Of a DNA stretch of 64,000 nt, positions 36,895 to 46,863 are shown in pieces (the first letter of the stretch is position 1; every line of letters starts with the position of its first letter). Source of the DNA: an uncultured Planctomycetota bacterium (GTDB lineage: Bacteria; Planctomycetota; Planctomycetia; Pirellulales; Thermoguttaceae); NCBI GenBank assembly GCA_900318195.1, contig ONJR01000035.1, positions 62,001-126,000 of the forward strand, written 5' to 3'. The position numbers were made by a program, and so were the translations under genes. The notes beneath the pieces are model-generated. The model did not search any database, was not told where the DNA came from, and saw only the letters and a program-made list of their open reading frames with translations.

Positions 36895-39036
36895 CTAATA
36901 TCGATTTTTCTTATTAAGTTGGAGCACGACAAATTGCTGATTCTGATACACTGCGTCGGAGTCAATAAATTCTTTCCAACGCCTTGCCGCTTCTGGAACA
37001 GCAAAAACGGTGTACGGCGCCGCTTCTAAAATCGCGTAGTCGTAGCCTGCCGACGCGCTTTCTTCCAAAATCTGCGCGCGACCTTTATTGATAAAGACGA
37101 CGTTCAACGCCTGGTTCCAACGCATAGGCGAATCTTCTTTTGCGCCTGGGTTTGCATAAAAGAGTTCCATCTTGCGATTCCATTCCACGATGCTTTTAGC
37201 GTCCTGTGGGATCTCTTTCCAACTGCCGGCCTCAGCGCGACCTGCAAGCCACTTGAAAGAATCACAACCGCGCGGAACTAAAAAAACAGCGTCTTTTGGC
37301 GTATTCGCCGCCACCCAGCGGCATGTCTCGCGCCAAGCGCCTGCAATCGATTCCTTAGGGGGTTCGCTACGAGGAACAACCTTTGAACTGCGTAAATCCA
37401 CATAATATAACAACCGCTGACCGGGCGCAGCCAACACCGCAAATAGCAACCACAACCCAATTCCAACTAGCAACGCATTCGAAATGGTAAATCTGCCTTC
37501 CAATCCCACGCGCGCGTTAAATTCCATAACAACGCGATCTCTTTTCAGGGACAACTTTCGACACAACGTGCCAATGGCACAGGCGCACAAGATCGATAGT
37601 CCAAACGCGTCAAGCGCCGCTATAAAAGCGACCGCCTCAGTCGGTTTAGGAATAGGAATCGAACCGTCGACTATATTGGCGTTAGCAAGAGCCATAGAGT
37701 GTCGGTACAGGATAAAATGGAAAAACCAGTAGAACCCGACGCCGAGAAAAAGTTGAACACTAAACAATACTGGGATATGTTTGAAAAGTCGCTGACGCTC
37801 GTCTGAGGAATGATAAGCATTGAACGCAACATATACAAGACTCGTGATCAGACGCGCAGAAGTCATGACAAAGCCGAATGGAACGACCCAATCGGATAGT
37901 CGATACCAGTAATATCTCAATAAACCTGCAACGTCCCTATAGTCAGAAATTCGTCCTGAACTGGCAAGATATTTCGCGCCATAGTCCAAAGCCAGACCGA
38001 TGCTCGCGACAACGAGCGCGCCGACAACAAACGAGTTGACGCGGGCAAATCGATCCGACGTCAGAAAAGTATCGTCCGATTCAAAAGGCGCTAGCGGTAG
38101 CTCTTCACGTCGCGCACGACGAATTAAAATTGCGGTCAAAACCGCAACAAGCACAAAGCCCAAAACGAGGAGTCCAAATCGAGTCAGGAAAGTCCATGGT
38201 AAAGACGACGCCACTAAATGATGAGACAGTCTTTTAAAGACGTAAATCTGGCGCGACTCGCGCAAGATCGAAGCAGTAACCCCCGAGTCGAGACGCAACG
38301 CGGGAATAACGCCCAAAAGAGACGTTACGCCGCCGATAGCAAGACCTGGTAAAATGCGCAAAAAATCACACGCGCATAAGCGAATTCGATCCGCTACCGT
38401 ATTCACGCGACATAACTTCAACGCAAAGAGACGTCTCAAAATGTGTTCAACGCCCCATGCAAAGAGCGACGCAATAACAACCCAGCCGCCTACGAGAACG
38501 TGAAATGCCGACGCTAAGCCATAAAGAACCCAAGCGCGATTAAACTTACCCTCGACAAAATATGCAAGACCCCAGAAAACAAGGGGAAACGCAAAACTCT
38601 TTCCCTCCACCCCACCGATTATCCACTCGCCCGCTAGATGGAAAGTATCAAGATAAAAAGCAAAAGCGGTAGCTGTCACAACCGAAATCAATTTGACCGG
38701 GATAAGCGATCGACTCAATCGCCGCCACGCTATCGCCATAAGGAGCCAAACCAGCACGCGACCGACCCAGACGGCAACGTTCTGAGTAAAAAAAAATGAA
38801 AGGAGCCCGAAAACACCATAAAACAGCCAGTGTGAGTCTGGGGTGTTCAAGAAAGGATCGGCGCTCAACCAGTCGTGATTCCAAAAGTGAATCGCTTTAC
38901 CTACATAATACTGTTCATTGACGTCAGGAGTCGGCCAAGCGCCGTAAGCGACAAAAACAGCGAAGATTAAAAAGACCTCAAGGATAGCGACGCCCCATGA
39001 ACGCAACCGTTCAGCTCTTGGACTGCGGTTCGGCAT
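36895..39036 (-). CDS. Large polytopic membrane protein (glycosyltransferase-C-like, DUF6798-type)
   Basis: 713 residues with about 12 hydrophobic segments, the first near residues 15-32. DVNEQYYVGKAIHFWNHDWL in the first outer loop carries the acidic pair expected of GT-C glycosyltransferases. A soluble C-terminal domain of about 150 residues (ETCRWVAANTPKDAVFLVPR, FKWLAGRAEAGSWKEIP, WNQALNVVF) matches what I recall as DUF6798 in planctomycetes. A role in exporting or building surface glycans is inferred. It is followed (minus strand) by the shared terminator at 36834 and preceded by a CPBP protease gene 61 bases upstream. Confidence 0.7.
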   Translation of the reverse strand: MPNRSPRAERLRSWGVAILEVFLIFAVFVAYGAWPTPDVNEQYYVGKAIHFWNHDWLSADPFLNTPDSHWLFYGVFGLLSFFFTQNVAVWVGRVLVWLLMAIAWRRLSRSLIPVKLISVVTATAFAFYLDTFHLAGEWIIGGVEGKSFAFPLVFWGLAYFVEGKFNRAWVLYGLASAFHVLVGGWVVIASLFAWGVEHILRRLFALKLCRVNTVADRIRLCACDFLRILPGLAIGGVTSLLGVIPALRLDSGVTASILRESRQIYVFKRLSHHLVASSLPWTFLTRFGLLVLGFVLVAVLTAILIRRARREELPLAPFESDDTFLTSDRFARVNSFVVGALVVASIGLALDYGAKYLASSGRISDYRDVAGLLRYYWYRLSDWVVPFGFVMTSARLITSLVYVAFNAYHSSDERQRLFKHIPVLFSVQLFLGVGFYWFFHFILYRHSMALANANIVDGSIPIPKPTEAVAFIAALDAFGLSILCACAIGTLCRKLSLKRDRVVMEFNARVGLEGRFTISNALLVGIGLWLLFAVLAAPGQRLLYYVDLRSSKVVPRSEPPKESIAGAWRETCRWVAANTPKDAVFLVPRGCDSFKWLAGRAEAGSWKEIPQDAKSIVEWNRKMELFYANPGAKEDSPMRWNQALNVVFINKGRAQILEESASAGYDYAILEAAPYTVFAVPEAARRWKEFIDSDAVYQNQQFVVLQLNKKNRY

Positions 39037-39097
39037 AAAAACTTTCTCCTATATTTCTCCCCCCAAATAAGCAAAACGTCTATCACCCAGCCGTTGA

Positions 39098-39865
39098 TTA
39101 CGGTAGTATCAAGAAGCCTATTGCATAGATACCGGCGTCGACAAAACCATGACTAATCCAACCGCCATAGATCGAATCAGTCTTGTGATATATCGTTTGC
39201 CAAACAACTCCACCGATGAAAACGCCAAAGGAACACACCCACGTTAAGACGTTGTTGTAGCCAAAGTAAGCGCCCAGCACAACGATGTGGTGAAGTGTAA
39301 ACGCGACGTTTGTTATAAGTATCGACGGAACTAATTTAACAAAACGAGAAACTCGACCAAACGTGAACCAGCGCCAGTAATACTCTTCAAGCCCGGAGTG
39401 AATGATTGAGTAGAAGATCGAGGTCGCCAAAAAAGCAGGCTTCGTCGCCAAGCCCAAAGCGAGAACACGCACAGAAAACTCGCGTCTAAGTTGAAGAACA
39501 AAATCGGAGTCTGAAAAGGTCGGCGACGTCAATCCGTAGCGTCCGGCGACGAAAATCGTTAAACCAACTAGCAAACCAAAGAGTGAACCGACTAGAACCC
39601 CGCCGCTATTGAAAGGACGCGCCAGGAAACGTTTCTTCAATACAAACGCTACTATCACGATCGGAAAGGCAAACTGTATCGTCTTGCCTATAAGATAGAG
39701 AAACTTTGCCGCATTAGGCGCGGCTGACAGTCCCCAAACAAAGTAGGCGTACGTTAACGCTGTTGGAAAGAGGAGCGCAAATATGAGAATTGCAAGATCG
39801 CGCCCCCAAGGTCGCGTCTCTTCCTGAGAAGCAATCAACGATTCATTCTCGCTAGAAACCGTCAT
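39098..39865 (-). CDS. CPBP-family intramembrane metalloprotease
   Basis: 255 residues with about seven membrane helices. All three CPBP (Abi) motifs are visible: EEYYWR (EExxxR, near 159-164), FTLHH (FxxxH, near 189-193) and HGFVD (HxxxD, near 239-243). That makes it a probable active Rce1-like protease rather than a degenerate relative. The substrate is unknown. It sits between hemL and the large membrane protein on the same strand. Confidence 0.9.
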   Translation of the reverse strand: MTVSSENESLIASQEETRPWGRDLAILIFALLFPTALTYAYFVWGLSAAPNAAKFLYLIGKTIQFAFPIVIVAFVLKKRFLARPFNSGGVLVGSLFGLLVGLTIFVAGRYGLTSPTFSDSDFVLQLRREFSVRVLALGLATKPAFLATSIFYSIIHSGLEEYYWRWFTFGRVSRFVKLVPSILITNVAFTLHHIVVLGAYFGYNNVLTWVCSFGVFIGGVVWQTIYHKTDSIYGGWISHGFVDAGIYAIGFLILP

Positions 39866-39922
39866 GACATTACCTTTCTCGACCCTTTGTCGCCAAAGCG
39901 CTCAAAGCGCGTCGCCGTTTTC

Positions 39923-41224
39923 TCAACGTAGTGACTTGAAAGCGGCGTCGGCAGCTTCTAATGTTTCGTCTATTATAGCGTCAGAATGATCGACGCTGGT
40001 AAACATCGTCTCAAACTGACTGCACGGAAAATACGTACCTCGTTCGATGAGACTCCAAAAGAACTGGGCAAAAAGTTCTCGTTTACAACGCGACGACGAC
40101 GTCCAATTGGTAACGCACGAGTCCTCATCTGAAAGGAAGAAAAGGGTCGCCATACCTCCGCAGTGAGGAGTCGCAACCTTAATCCCCGCTCGATCGGCGC
40201 TCGACTGGAGTCCAGTGGCTAGACGTGTGGTCGCACGCTCTATCTTCGCATAAAAGTCCGGATCGGATTCTATTGCCATCAAAGTCGCAATTCCAGCGGC
40301 GGTCGCGAGTGGATTACCGCTTAGCGTGCCCGCTTGATATACCTTGCCAGCAGGCGCGACCTCGTCCATAATCTCAGCCGCGCCCCCGTAGGCGCCAACC
40401 GGAAGACCGCCGCCTATGATCTTGCCAAGCGTCGTCAAGTCGGGCTTAATACCATAGTACTCCTGCGCGCCGCCGCGAGCCACGCGAAAGCCGGACATGA
40501 CTTCGTCAAAGATCAAGATCGAACCGCAACGACTCGTTTCGGCACGAAGCGTGTTAAGAAACTCCCGAGATCCTGGCACACAACCCATATTGCCAGCAAC
40601 CGGCTCGACAATAACGCAGGCAATTTCGCCGCCATGTTCGGCAAAGAGCGATTTCACTCCAGCGACGTCGTTATACTCCAGAAGAATCGTATCGGCGGCA
40701 GCGCCGGGCGTTACTCCGGGAGAATTCGGTATCGAAAGGGTCGCTGCGGCGCTACCTGCGGCAACCAGCAGGCTATCGACATGCCCGTGATAGCAACCGA
40801 TAAATTTTACAATTTTACTGCGCCCCGTTCGTCCGCGCGCAAGTCGAATTGCACTCATGGTCGCTTCCGTGCCGGAATTGACCAAACGTACCTTTTCAAT
40901 CGAGGGTATCATTCGGATAATGAGTTCCGCGATCAGATTCTCCGCTTCGGTAGGGGCCCCGAAACTCGAACCGTTCTCCAACGCTTGAGCAATCGCCGCA
41001 TTCACCTTAGGATGGCAGTGTCCCAAAATCATCGGTCCCCAAGATAGAACGTAGTCGATATATCGATTGCCGTCAACGTCGTAGAGATAAGGACCGTTAG
41101 CTCGCTTCATAACAATTGGAGTTCCGCCAACGCCGCCAAAAGCGCGCGCAGGACTATTCACGCCGCCCGGTATTAACGTCAAAGCGCGGTCAAAAATTCT
41201 CCGACTATTTTCACCTGATTTCAT
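39923..41224 (-). CDS. hemL: Glutamate-1-semialdehyde 2,1-aminomutase
   Basis: HemL forms 5-aminolevulinate in the C5 tetrapyrrole route. ATG 41224 follows AAGGAA at 7 bases; 433 residues. The PLP-enzyme motifs are NSGTEATMSAIRLARG, YHGHVDSLL, FDEVMSGFRVARGGAQ and LGKIIGGGLPVGAYGG (the Schiff-base Lys lies in this stretch), and YQAGTLSGNPLA. No other hem genes are adjacent. Confidence 0.97.
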   Translation of the reverse strand: MKSGENSRRIFDRALTLIPGGVNSPARAFGGVGGTPIVMKRANGPYLYDVDGNRYIDYVLSWGPMILGHCHPKVNAAIAQALENGSSFGAPTEAENLIAELIIRMIPSIEKVRLVNSGTEATMSAIRLARGRTGRSKIVKFIGCYHGHVDSLLVAAGSAAATLSIPNSPGVTPGAAADTILLEYNDVAGVKSLFAEHGGEIACVIVEPVAGNMGCVPGSREFLNTLRAETSRCGSILIFDEVMSGFRVARGGAQEYYGIKPDLTTLGKIIGGGLPVGAYGGAAEIMDEVAPAGKVYQAGTLSGNPLATAAGIATLMAIESDPDFYAKIERATTRLATGLQSSADRAGIKVATPHCGGMATLFFLSDEDSCVTNWTSSSRCKRELFAQFFWSLIERGTYFPCSQFETMFTSVDHSDAIIDETLEAADAAFKSLR

Positions 41225-41511
41225 GGGGAAATTCCTTTATTGTTTCACGGTAAACTGGACGTGAACCACCTTCAGTTGAACTCAATTACCATTTTGGGTT
41301 CTTTCGCCAAGCCATGTCCTCATGCTGTAATCACACGAGCGTCCACATCTAATAGTATAAGACCAACGACGTTGCTATCAAGCGCCGAAAAGAAGTAAAC
41401 CATAGTTGTTAAAATAAGCAACATAACAAAACCAGAAAGACGTCAACGATTAAAACGTCCAGTGCAAAAATACTCCCATTCATCGAAAAGACTAGACGAT
41501 AAAAAGGTCGA
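41225..41511. other. Intergenic region upstream of a small protein gene
   Basis: Divergent intergenic DNA between hemL and the plus-strand genes. Nothing was recognised besides the promoter that follows. Confidence 0.4.
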
Positions 41512-41540
41512 TTGCATTTAACCGCTACCCCCTGTATAAT
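41512..41540 (+). promoter_or_regulatory. Sigma-70 promoter
   Basis: TTGCAT 41512-41517, 17-base spacer, TATAAT 41535-41540. Predicted start near 41547. Confidence 0.75.
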
Positions 41541-41614
41541 CGACAATGCTGTGTGCAAGACGTCTGTTTCGCCTAGCATTCTCGACAGGACTCCTCGTTT
41601 TTCCTATTAGAGAA

Positions 41615-41773
41615 ATGACACAGGCTCAGACCGAAATTTTAACGCAACGTATCGAGAGTCAGCATGACGAGCTTCTTCGAAAGATCGACGAACTTGACCA
41701 CCGGATCGCCGCGATGTTGGAAGAATGGACAACTGTTGCCGCAGAAGATGCGACACTTTGCCATAAGAAGTAG
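41615..41773 (+). CDS. Small coiled-coil protein
   Basis: 52 residues from ATG 41615. The first in-frame ATG, 41546, coincides with the predicted transcription start, so the internal start is preferred, although its ribosome site (GAGAA) is weak. The sequence MTQAQTEILTQRIESQHDEL then LRKIDELDHRIAAMLEEW is a clean amphipathic heptad helix. Short proteins of this look are common in planctomycetes. It is read from a good promoter and lies 88 bases upstream of the EEP-domain gene, possibly as a two-gene unit. Confidence 0.55.
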   Translation: MTQAQTEILTQRIESQHDELLRKIDELDHRIAAMLEEWTTVAAEDATLCHKK

Positions 41774-41861
41774 CCGCACACTTTGAGACAAGCGACGGCG
41801 ACCTATGCGTTGCGATAATTACCTCACTCGTCTCGTTACTATCGTTACTAGGATCGCGATA

Positions 41862-42668
41862 ATGAAACTCAACACGCTCACCACTCGCGCAACTGCGTTT
41901 ACCTTCGCAGTTGCCTTCTTTCTCATTTCTTCTCTGACGCTTCTCTCTAGCGTCAATGCGCAAACGCTCAAGATCATGTCGTACAATGTGCGCAACGCCA
42001 AAGGACTCGACAATAAAACCGATTACCAGCGGGTTGCCAGCGTTATCGCCAAGGAAGCTCCCGACGTCTGCGCTATCCAAGAGTTAGACAGTAAAACCAA
42101 GCGCTCTAACGGCGTCGACGTACTGGAAGAACTCGCCAAGCTCACCAAGACGACGCCGTCTTACGGTCCGGCGATCGATTATCAAGGCGGTAAATATGGT
42201 ATTGGCATTCTTACCAAAGAAAAGCCTGTTAACGTAGAATACATACCGTTACCAGGTCGCGAAGAGCAACGTTGTTTGCTTATCGTCGAATTAGAGCGTT
42301 TCGTCTTCTGTTGCTCGCATTGGTCGCTCACTCATGAAGACCGCGTCGCAACTGTGTCGATCGTAACAGACAAAATGCGCGAACAAAAGAAGCCGGTCTT
42401 CATATGTGGCGATTTCAATGCGCAACCAACAGAAGACTCAATAAAAAAACTTGAAAAAGATTGGACGATCCTTTCTTCAGACGAGTTCACATTCCCGGCG
42501 GACAAGCCGTCTGTGCGCATTGACTACGTTTGCGTTGCCGACCCTACTGGAGCCGTCAAAGCAGAGGATTGGCTCGATGCAGTTAAGAGCGCTAAGGTCG
42601 TAGATGAACCCGTCGCGTCAGATCATCGACCAATCACAGTTGAACTCGACGCAAAGATTTTCAAATAA
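41862..42668 (+). CDS. Secreted endonuclease/exonuclease/phosphatase-family protein
   Basis: ATG 41862 follows AGGATCGCGATA; 268 residues. The signal peptide covers residues 1-34 (cleavage near SVNAQ). The EEP fold shows all core motifs: IMSYNVRN (near 38-45), IQELD (metal-binding Glu), GDFNAQP (near 196-202) and a C-terminal SDHRPI with the catalytic Asp-His. Exported members may act on nucleic acids, sphingomyelin or inositol phosphates; the substrate is unknown. Confidence 0.9.
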   Translation: MKLNTLTTRATAFTFAVAFFLISSLTLLSSVNAQTLKIMSYNVRNAKGLDNKTDYQRVASVIAKEAPDVCAIQELDSKTKRSNGVDVLEELAKLTKTTPSYGPAIDYQGGKYGIGILTKEKPVNVEYIPLPGREEQRCLLIVELERFVFCCSHWSLTHEDRVATVSIVTDKMREQKKPVFICGDFNAQPTEDSIKKLEKDWTILSSDEFTFPADKPSVRIDYVCVADPTGAVKAEDWLDAVKSAKVVDEPVASDHRPITVELDAKIFK

Positions 42669-42692
42669 TCAATCTGCTCAAGCCTTAAAAGG

Positions 42693-42728
42693 AAGACGTC
42701 CAGTTGGCAAGACTCGGACGTCTTTTTT
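42693..42728 (+). terminator. Intrinsic terminator after the EEP gene
   Basis: AAGACGTCC 42693-42701 pairs with GGACGTCTT 42716-42724, then TTTT. In reverse it also has a T-rich tail (CTTCCTTTT) and may end the minus-strand gene 42770-44431. Confidence 0.9.
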
Positions 42729-42769
42729 ATTCAAAGGTCAAACTAGCGCAAACAATGGCGCCGGAGATA

Positions 42770-44431
42770 TCAGTCAATCTGCTTGATCTCGTAAAAAACG
42801 GCGGAATGTCGTGGAAGTGTTACAGTAAAAACGAGCTTGCCGTCGGCGCCAATTTTAACGACTCTGCTTTTACGCTCGGGCGCACGTTGAGCCTTCTCGA
42901 CATATTTAGCGCGAAGCTCAGCACGATACCTAGTTGTAACTTCAGGATCGACAAAACCAACGTCCAAACAGCCGCTATCGGGCGACCAAGAGAAAGCCTC
43001 GTCTGGAATTTGTAAACGTTCTTTGTCGACTAACCAATCACAAAAGAAGTTGTCGGAGTCGTCAATGATAGTCTCAGTAACTTCAACGCGACTCTCTTTC
43101 CAGAACGGCGCGTTAAAATCAAAGGTAACGTCGGCGCTACCAACGTAGTTAAGATCGTACTTGAAATTATACGCCGTCGCGTAGAGAGTTTCTGTTCCTT
43201 CGTCAAAAGCGGCGACGCCATTGCAGTCAACCCCATCGGCAAGCGACTGCTCGAACGTCAGACGGAGGCGTCTCGCGTCTTTATATTTCACTAGATTCTG
43301 AGCGACTCGATAGGAAAGTAGCGGATAGCCGCTCCATGCGCTCGAGCTTGAGTAACTCCACATAGAGAAATAATCGATATCTGAATCGACCATAATCTTG
43401 AATAACCGTACGTCGTACGCAACCTGATACGTTTGTCCTACAATACGGAACGTCAAATCTCCAGCGTTGCGTCCTTTTGACGCGCTAAGTATCCTCCCCT
43501 CGTCGACGCCATATCGCAAATCTTTGAGACCGACAGCCTCAGCTCGTTCGCGAATGCGCGCTACCGTTTCAGCCAATGTCATCGGATGCGGACGATTGGG
43601 AGCGTCGTCGTAGAAGGAAACGGCGAAGTATTTAATCGTCGTACCGCGTTCGCCCGTCTTGGCGTTGACGTCCTTAACACAATGGTCGAGCAACTCGCGC
43701 TCGTCCCATAATCCTTCAGTACACGCCATCGCGTGCGCTCCAACCCATACGTTATCGCCCAGCACAGATTCCAACGCGGCGACGGAGTAATCGTACAGTT
43801 TAAAAAAGGCTGCCTTGCTACCTTCAGGCGTTTTCTCTTTATCATGAAACCAATCGGCGTTTTCAAACTCTACAAGAACGCCAAATCGCCACGATTTAAC
43901 CTCATCGCGCCCAAACTCGTCAACCAGCGCCTTTGCCATAGCGCAGATGTAACGATAGTAAACTTCGTAATCGTCCGGAGGCAACACGTCGACGCCGAAA
44001 ACGGCAATCTGCGATTCCTTCGACAGCTTATTCGGAACGCTCAGTTTTATAGTAGGCTTCGCACCTAGTTGTAAAACGGCGCGACACTTGTCAAGAAGCG
44101 CGCCGAACGCATAATCGTCAAGAACGTCGGTATTATTCGGGTCGAGAAAGAGATCGCGAGAAGCGTTGCCACCAGTTGCTTGCATGAATTGCACCCATTC
44201 GACAAATTCGCTAAGGTTAGCGCCTTCGTCTTTCGTCGGAGGGTTCCACGTTTGAAGTTGCCAAAGGTTTACAGTCGATACCTTATTGCCAATTGGTTCG
44301 CCGCGTTTCGTCGCGTCCACATTAAAACGGGCGGTTGTTGGACTGTCGGCTTGAAGCGAGCCGGTCGTAGAAAATAGTAAAAGGGAAAAAAGAACAAGCG
44401 TCGTAAGACGCCACGCTCGTGAGCATACCAT
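42770..44431 (-). CDS. Secreted GH39-like glycosidase homologue
   Basis: ATG 44431 follows AAGGAG at 7 bases; 553 residues. The signal peptide ends near TGSLQADS (residues 22-29). The mature chain starts with the opening strand of clan GH-A beta-xylosidase-like proteins (NKVSTVNLWQLQTWNPP). It also has RFGVLVEFENADWF (near 185-198), where a Glu could be the acid/base in the usual NE position (here F-E-N), then KYFAVSFYDD and LRYGVDEGRIL, where the Glu in DEG could be the nucleophile. A C-terminal beta domain follows. The GH39-like call rests on these features only. Confidence 0.55.
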   Translation of the reverse strand: MVCSRAWRLTTLVLFSLLLFSTTGSLQADSPTTARFNVDATKRGEPIGNKVSTVNLWQLQTWNPPTKDEGANLSEFVEWVQFMQATGGNASRDLFLDPNNTDVLDDYAFGALLDKCRAVLQLGAKPTIKLSVPNKLSKESQIAVFGVDVLPPDDYEVYYRYICAMAKALVDEFGRDEVKSWRFGVLVEFENADWFHDKEKTPEGSKAAFFKLYDYSVAALESVLGDNVWVGAHAMACTEGLWDERELLDHCVKDVNAKTGERGTTIKYFAVSFYDDAPNRPHPMTLAETVARIRERAEAVGLKDLRYGVDEGRILSASKGRNAGDLTFRIVGQTYQVAYDVRLFKIMVDSDIDYFSMWSYSSSSAWSGYPLLSYRVAQNLVKYKDARRLRLTFEQSLADGVDCNGVAAFDEGTETLYATAYNFKYDLNYVGSADVTFDFNAPFWKESRVEVTETIIDDSDNFFCDWLVDKERLQIPDEAFSWSPDSGCLDVGFVDPEVTTRYRAELRAKYVEKAQRAPERKSRVVKIGADGKLVFTVTLPRHSAVFYEIKQID

Positions 44432-44480
44432 GAGAGTTCTCCTTATATGGTGCGACACATCGTCTCAAAAAACGCGCTGG

Positions 44481-45131
44481 TCATTTAACGAGTCGACCGG
44501 CGCGCGATATTACCGCTATCTGCAGTGGAATCTGTTTTCGAGAACCATCAAGCGCGCGTTCTACGGCGCTCTGTAGTCTTTTACAACATGGAACCTCCAT
44601 ACGTGCAAGAGTGACGCTACGCGTTGCATTCTTTGAAAAGATAGCGGCTAGCTTCGTCGCATAATCGACAGCGTCAAGTTTTGGACAGCCGATGAGAGTT
44701 ACTCTGTTGCGCATGAAATCATCATGAAACGTCGCACAGGCGTAAGCGCAACAGTCTGCGGCAACCAGTATGTCGGCGCCGTTATAAAACGGCTCGGTAA
44801 TAGGAGCAAGTTTGAGTTGCAAAGGCCATTGACGCAACTGTGAAGTTGCGCTACTCGACGAACAGGAAAACTCTGGCTTCGCCGCAGTGTCTCTCGCAAC
44901 GCGAAATTGATCCACAGTCCCCTCGTTATATAACAACGCTTCTCGCCTCTCGAACGAAATAGTGCCTTTTGGGCAAGCGGGTAGGCAGTCGCCAAGTCCG
45001 TCGCAGAAGTCCTCGCGCGCTAATAGCGCCTTACCGTCGACAATCGATATTGCGCCCTCGTGGCATGCGGAAACGCAGAGTCCGCATCCGTTACATTTTG
45101 CGCCGTTAATTTGAATAATCTGCCTAAGCAT
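44481..45131 (-). CDS. Ferredoxin-type protein with two [4Fe-4S] motifs and a Cys-rich C-terminal domain
   Basis: 216 residues. The N-terminus has CNGCGLCVSACHEGA (residues 13-27) and CDGLGDCLPACPKG (near 43-56). This is a 2x[4Fe-4S]-like arrangement, but the second motif is spaced CxxxxCxxxC. The C-terminal domain has AADCCAYACATFH, GCPKLDAVDYA and VPCCKRL, a pattern known from ferredoxin-like proteins annotated as ATP-binding protein or hydrogenase-associated ferredoxins. The partner is unknown. It follows bcp by 37 bases, so it may be linked to redox defence. Confidence 0.8.
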   Translation of the reverse strand: MLRQIIQINGAKCNGCGLCVSACHEGAISIVDGKALLAREDFCDGLGDCLPACPKGTISFERREALLYNEGTVDQFRVARDTAAKPEFSCSSSSATSQLRQWPLQLKLAPITEPFYNGADILVAADCCAYACATFHDDFMRNRVTLIGCPKLDAVDYATKLAAIFSKNATRSVTLARMEVPCCKRLQSAVERALDGSRKQIPLQIAVISRAGRLVK

Positions 45132-45168
45132 TGCGCACCAATCCTCTCGATCAAAGACATACGGATTG

Positions 45169-45624
45169 CTAGTTCAATGCGTCAAGCATCTGCGCCGCGT
45201 TCTCAGTCGCTTTCACCTTGTCGAACGCTTTAACAATAACGCCATGCTCGTCGATTAAATACGTAGAGCGAACAACGCCCATGGAGACTTTACCGTAATT
45301 CTTCTTCTCTTTCCATACGTCGTACGCTTGAATAACCTCTTTATCGACGTCTGAAAGCAGAACAAAACGGAGGTCGTACTTCTCAGCAAATTTCTTATGT
45401 GAAGCAACCGAGTCCTTACTAACGCCGAGTACAACGGCGCCCTTTTCAAGGAAATGGGGAAGCGACTCGCCAAAAGCGCAAGCTTGCTTCGTGCAACCTG
45501 GAGTGTTGTCCTTGGGATAAAAGTAAAGAACAACTTTCTTACCACGAAAATCCGATAGTGAACGAAGAGTTCCATCTTGATCTGGCAAGGTAAATTCCGG
45601 AGCTTGTGAACCTATCTCTAACAT
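45169..45624 (-). CDS. bcp: Thioredoxin-dependent peroxiredoxin Bcp
   Basis: 151 residues. Bcp reduces hydroperoxides with thioredoxin. The conserved [15 protein letters not shown] (near residues 38-52) holds the peroxidatic Cys and a resolving Cys five residues on, the alpha-type Bcp arrangement. [16 protein letters not shown] and STYLIDEHG also match. Start at ATG 45624 with an AGAGAG site. Confidence 0.96.
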   Translation of the reverse strand: MLEIGSQAPEFTLPDQDGTLRSLSDFRGKKVVLYFYPKDNTPGCTKQACAFGESLPHFLEKGAVVLGVSKDSVASHKKFAEKYDLRFVLLSDVDKEVIQAYDVWKEKKNYGKVSMGVVRSTYLIDEHGVIVKAFDKVKATENAAQMLDALN

Positions 45625-45688
45625 AAAAATCTCTCTTGTAGGTCGGCGAAAGTATCAAATCTTACCAGTTGGCAAGAATACCGCATAA

Positions 45689-46138
45689 TCAACGATCTTG
45701 ACGACCGCACTTTGCTTGTAGCGCGCGGCGTAACTTCTCATAACGCGCTTCTTTCTCGTCTTTGGCAAAATGAGAGGTCCGTGACTGAACAGAATTGCGA
45801 TCAAGACGGTAGTCAAGCCGTTCGTTGCCAAATTGTTCGCTTGTGAGATCGAAGACGCAATCGCCGACGACATTGTAACAATGGCAATTTCCGTCGGCTC
45901 GCTCTATCCCGTACACAAGTCCGCCAAAAATATCCTGGGCGAGAAACGCTGTAATCGAACACTGTCCAAGCGTCTTATTCTCGTACGTCCACTTGTCAGC
46001 CATACGAGGCGCGCACGTTTCTGGGCTCCAAATATCGGAAAGCGCGTCGTAAAGGTCGCGGGGCGTGGTAACGCCGGGATAGTCGTCGTTGATAGAGGGA
46101 ACAACCGCCTGCTCCCAACCAAAAAACTTATATTCCAT
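45689..46138 (-). CDS. YunG-like hypothetical protein
   Basis: ATG 46138 follows GAGG at 6 bases; 149 residues (the ATG at 46150 is less well placed). The segment DIWSPETCAPRMADKWTYEN followed by LGQCSITAFLAQDIFGG is characteristic of the small YunG-like family, with HCYNVVGDCVFDLTSEQF behind it. Cys, His and Asp in these motifs hint at a papain/transglutaminase-like hydrolase fold. No function is known. It lies 64 bases upstream of bcp on the same strand. Confidence 0.65.
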   Translation of the reverse strand: MEYKFFGWEQAVVPSINDDYPGVTTPRDLYDALSDIWSPETCAPRMADKWTYENKTLGQCSITAFLAQDIFGGLVYGIERADGNCHCYNVVGDCVFDLTSEQFGNERLDYRLDRNSVQSRTSHFAKDEKEARYEKLRRALQAKCGRQDR

Positions 46139-46359
46139 CTCTAGCCTCATATCTGACGAACGTGAAACGCACGCGCAGCTAAATCGCACAAACGCGCTTA
46201 CCGATGATACCAATATTGTACAGCTGTCGATCAAACGATCAAGTTGGTTCTGAAAGGCAAAACGCAACAACTCGCAGCGCGTCTAAACAAAACTGGGATT
46301 TGTATGCGTCGTGTCGCACACAAATCCCTACTGATGTAAACCAAAACGCTAGGCGTCGA

Positions 46360-46863
46360 CTACTCGTCAAACTCGAGGTCGTCGAGCGTGAGATTTGAAT
46401 AGTCCGCGCCCTGTCCCGATTCGAGCTCTTCTAGGGTCGCGCCCTTCTGACGTTGAACTTCCCACGTCTTCGGCGCAGCTTGAACCGATTTAGAGACGCC
46501 GGCACGTTCAAGAAGCGACTTGCCGAAAATATTTGCATCGAGAGCCTCGGGAGGAACCTCGCCTTGCGCTCCATTCTTGACAGGATCGTATCGCAGAATG
46601 AACTCATGCTTCGCGAACGCCACGCGATCATCGGGATCAACGCGACGATCTTGAGTCCGCAGTCCATTAACCGTAGTACCGTTAGTGCTACCAAGATCAA
46701 CGACGTACCAGTATCCACGCGAAAGAACCAACTTGCAATGCTTACTGGAGATGTTGGAAAATCGAAGGACGATATCGCACTTTTCACTTCGACCGATAAT
46801 CAATTCTTCTTTGCGAAGAGGAATTTCGTCCCCGCCGCGATAGGGCTCTAAAACGCCTAGCAT
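46360..46863 (-). CDS. FHA-domain protein
   Basis: 167 residues. An FHA phosphothreonine-binding domain occupies residues 1-92: LIIGRSEKCDIVL, the phosphopeptide-contact ISSKHCKL, and DLGSTNGTTVNG. The tail is charged and acidic and ends YSNLTLDDLEFDE. FHA proteins read out Ser/Thr kinase signals; Hanks-type kinases are plentiful in planctomycetes and one is present at 60108-60977, but no direct link is shown. The ribosome site AGGGGA lies 8 bases upstream. Confidence 0.93.
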   Translation of the reverse strand: MLGVLEPYRGGDEIPLRKEELIIGRSEKCDIVLRFSNISSKHCKLVLSRGYWYVVDLGSTNGTTVNGLRTQDRRVDPDDRVAFAKHEFILRYDPVKNGAQGEVPPEALDANIFGKSLLERAGVSKSVQAAPKTWEVQRQKGATLEELESGQGADYSNLTLDDLEFDE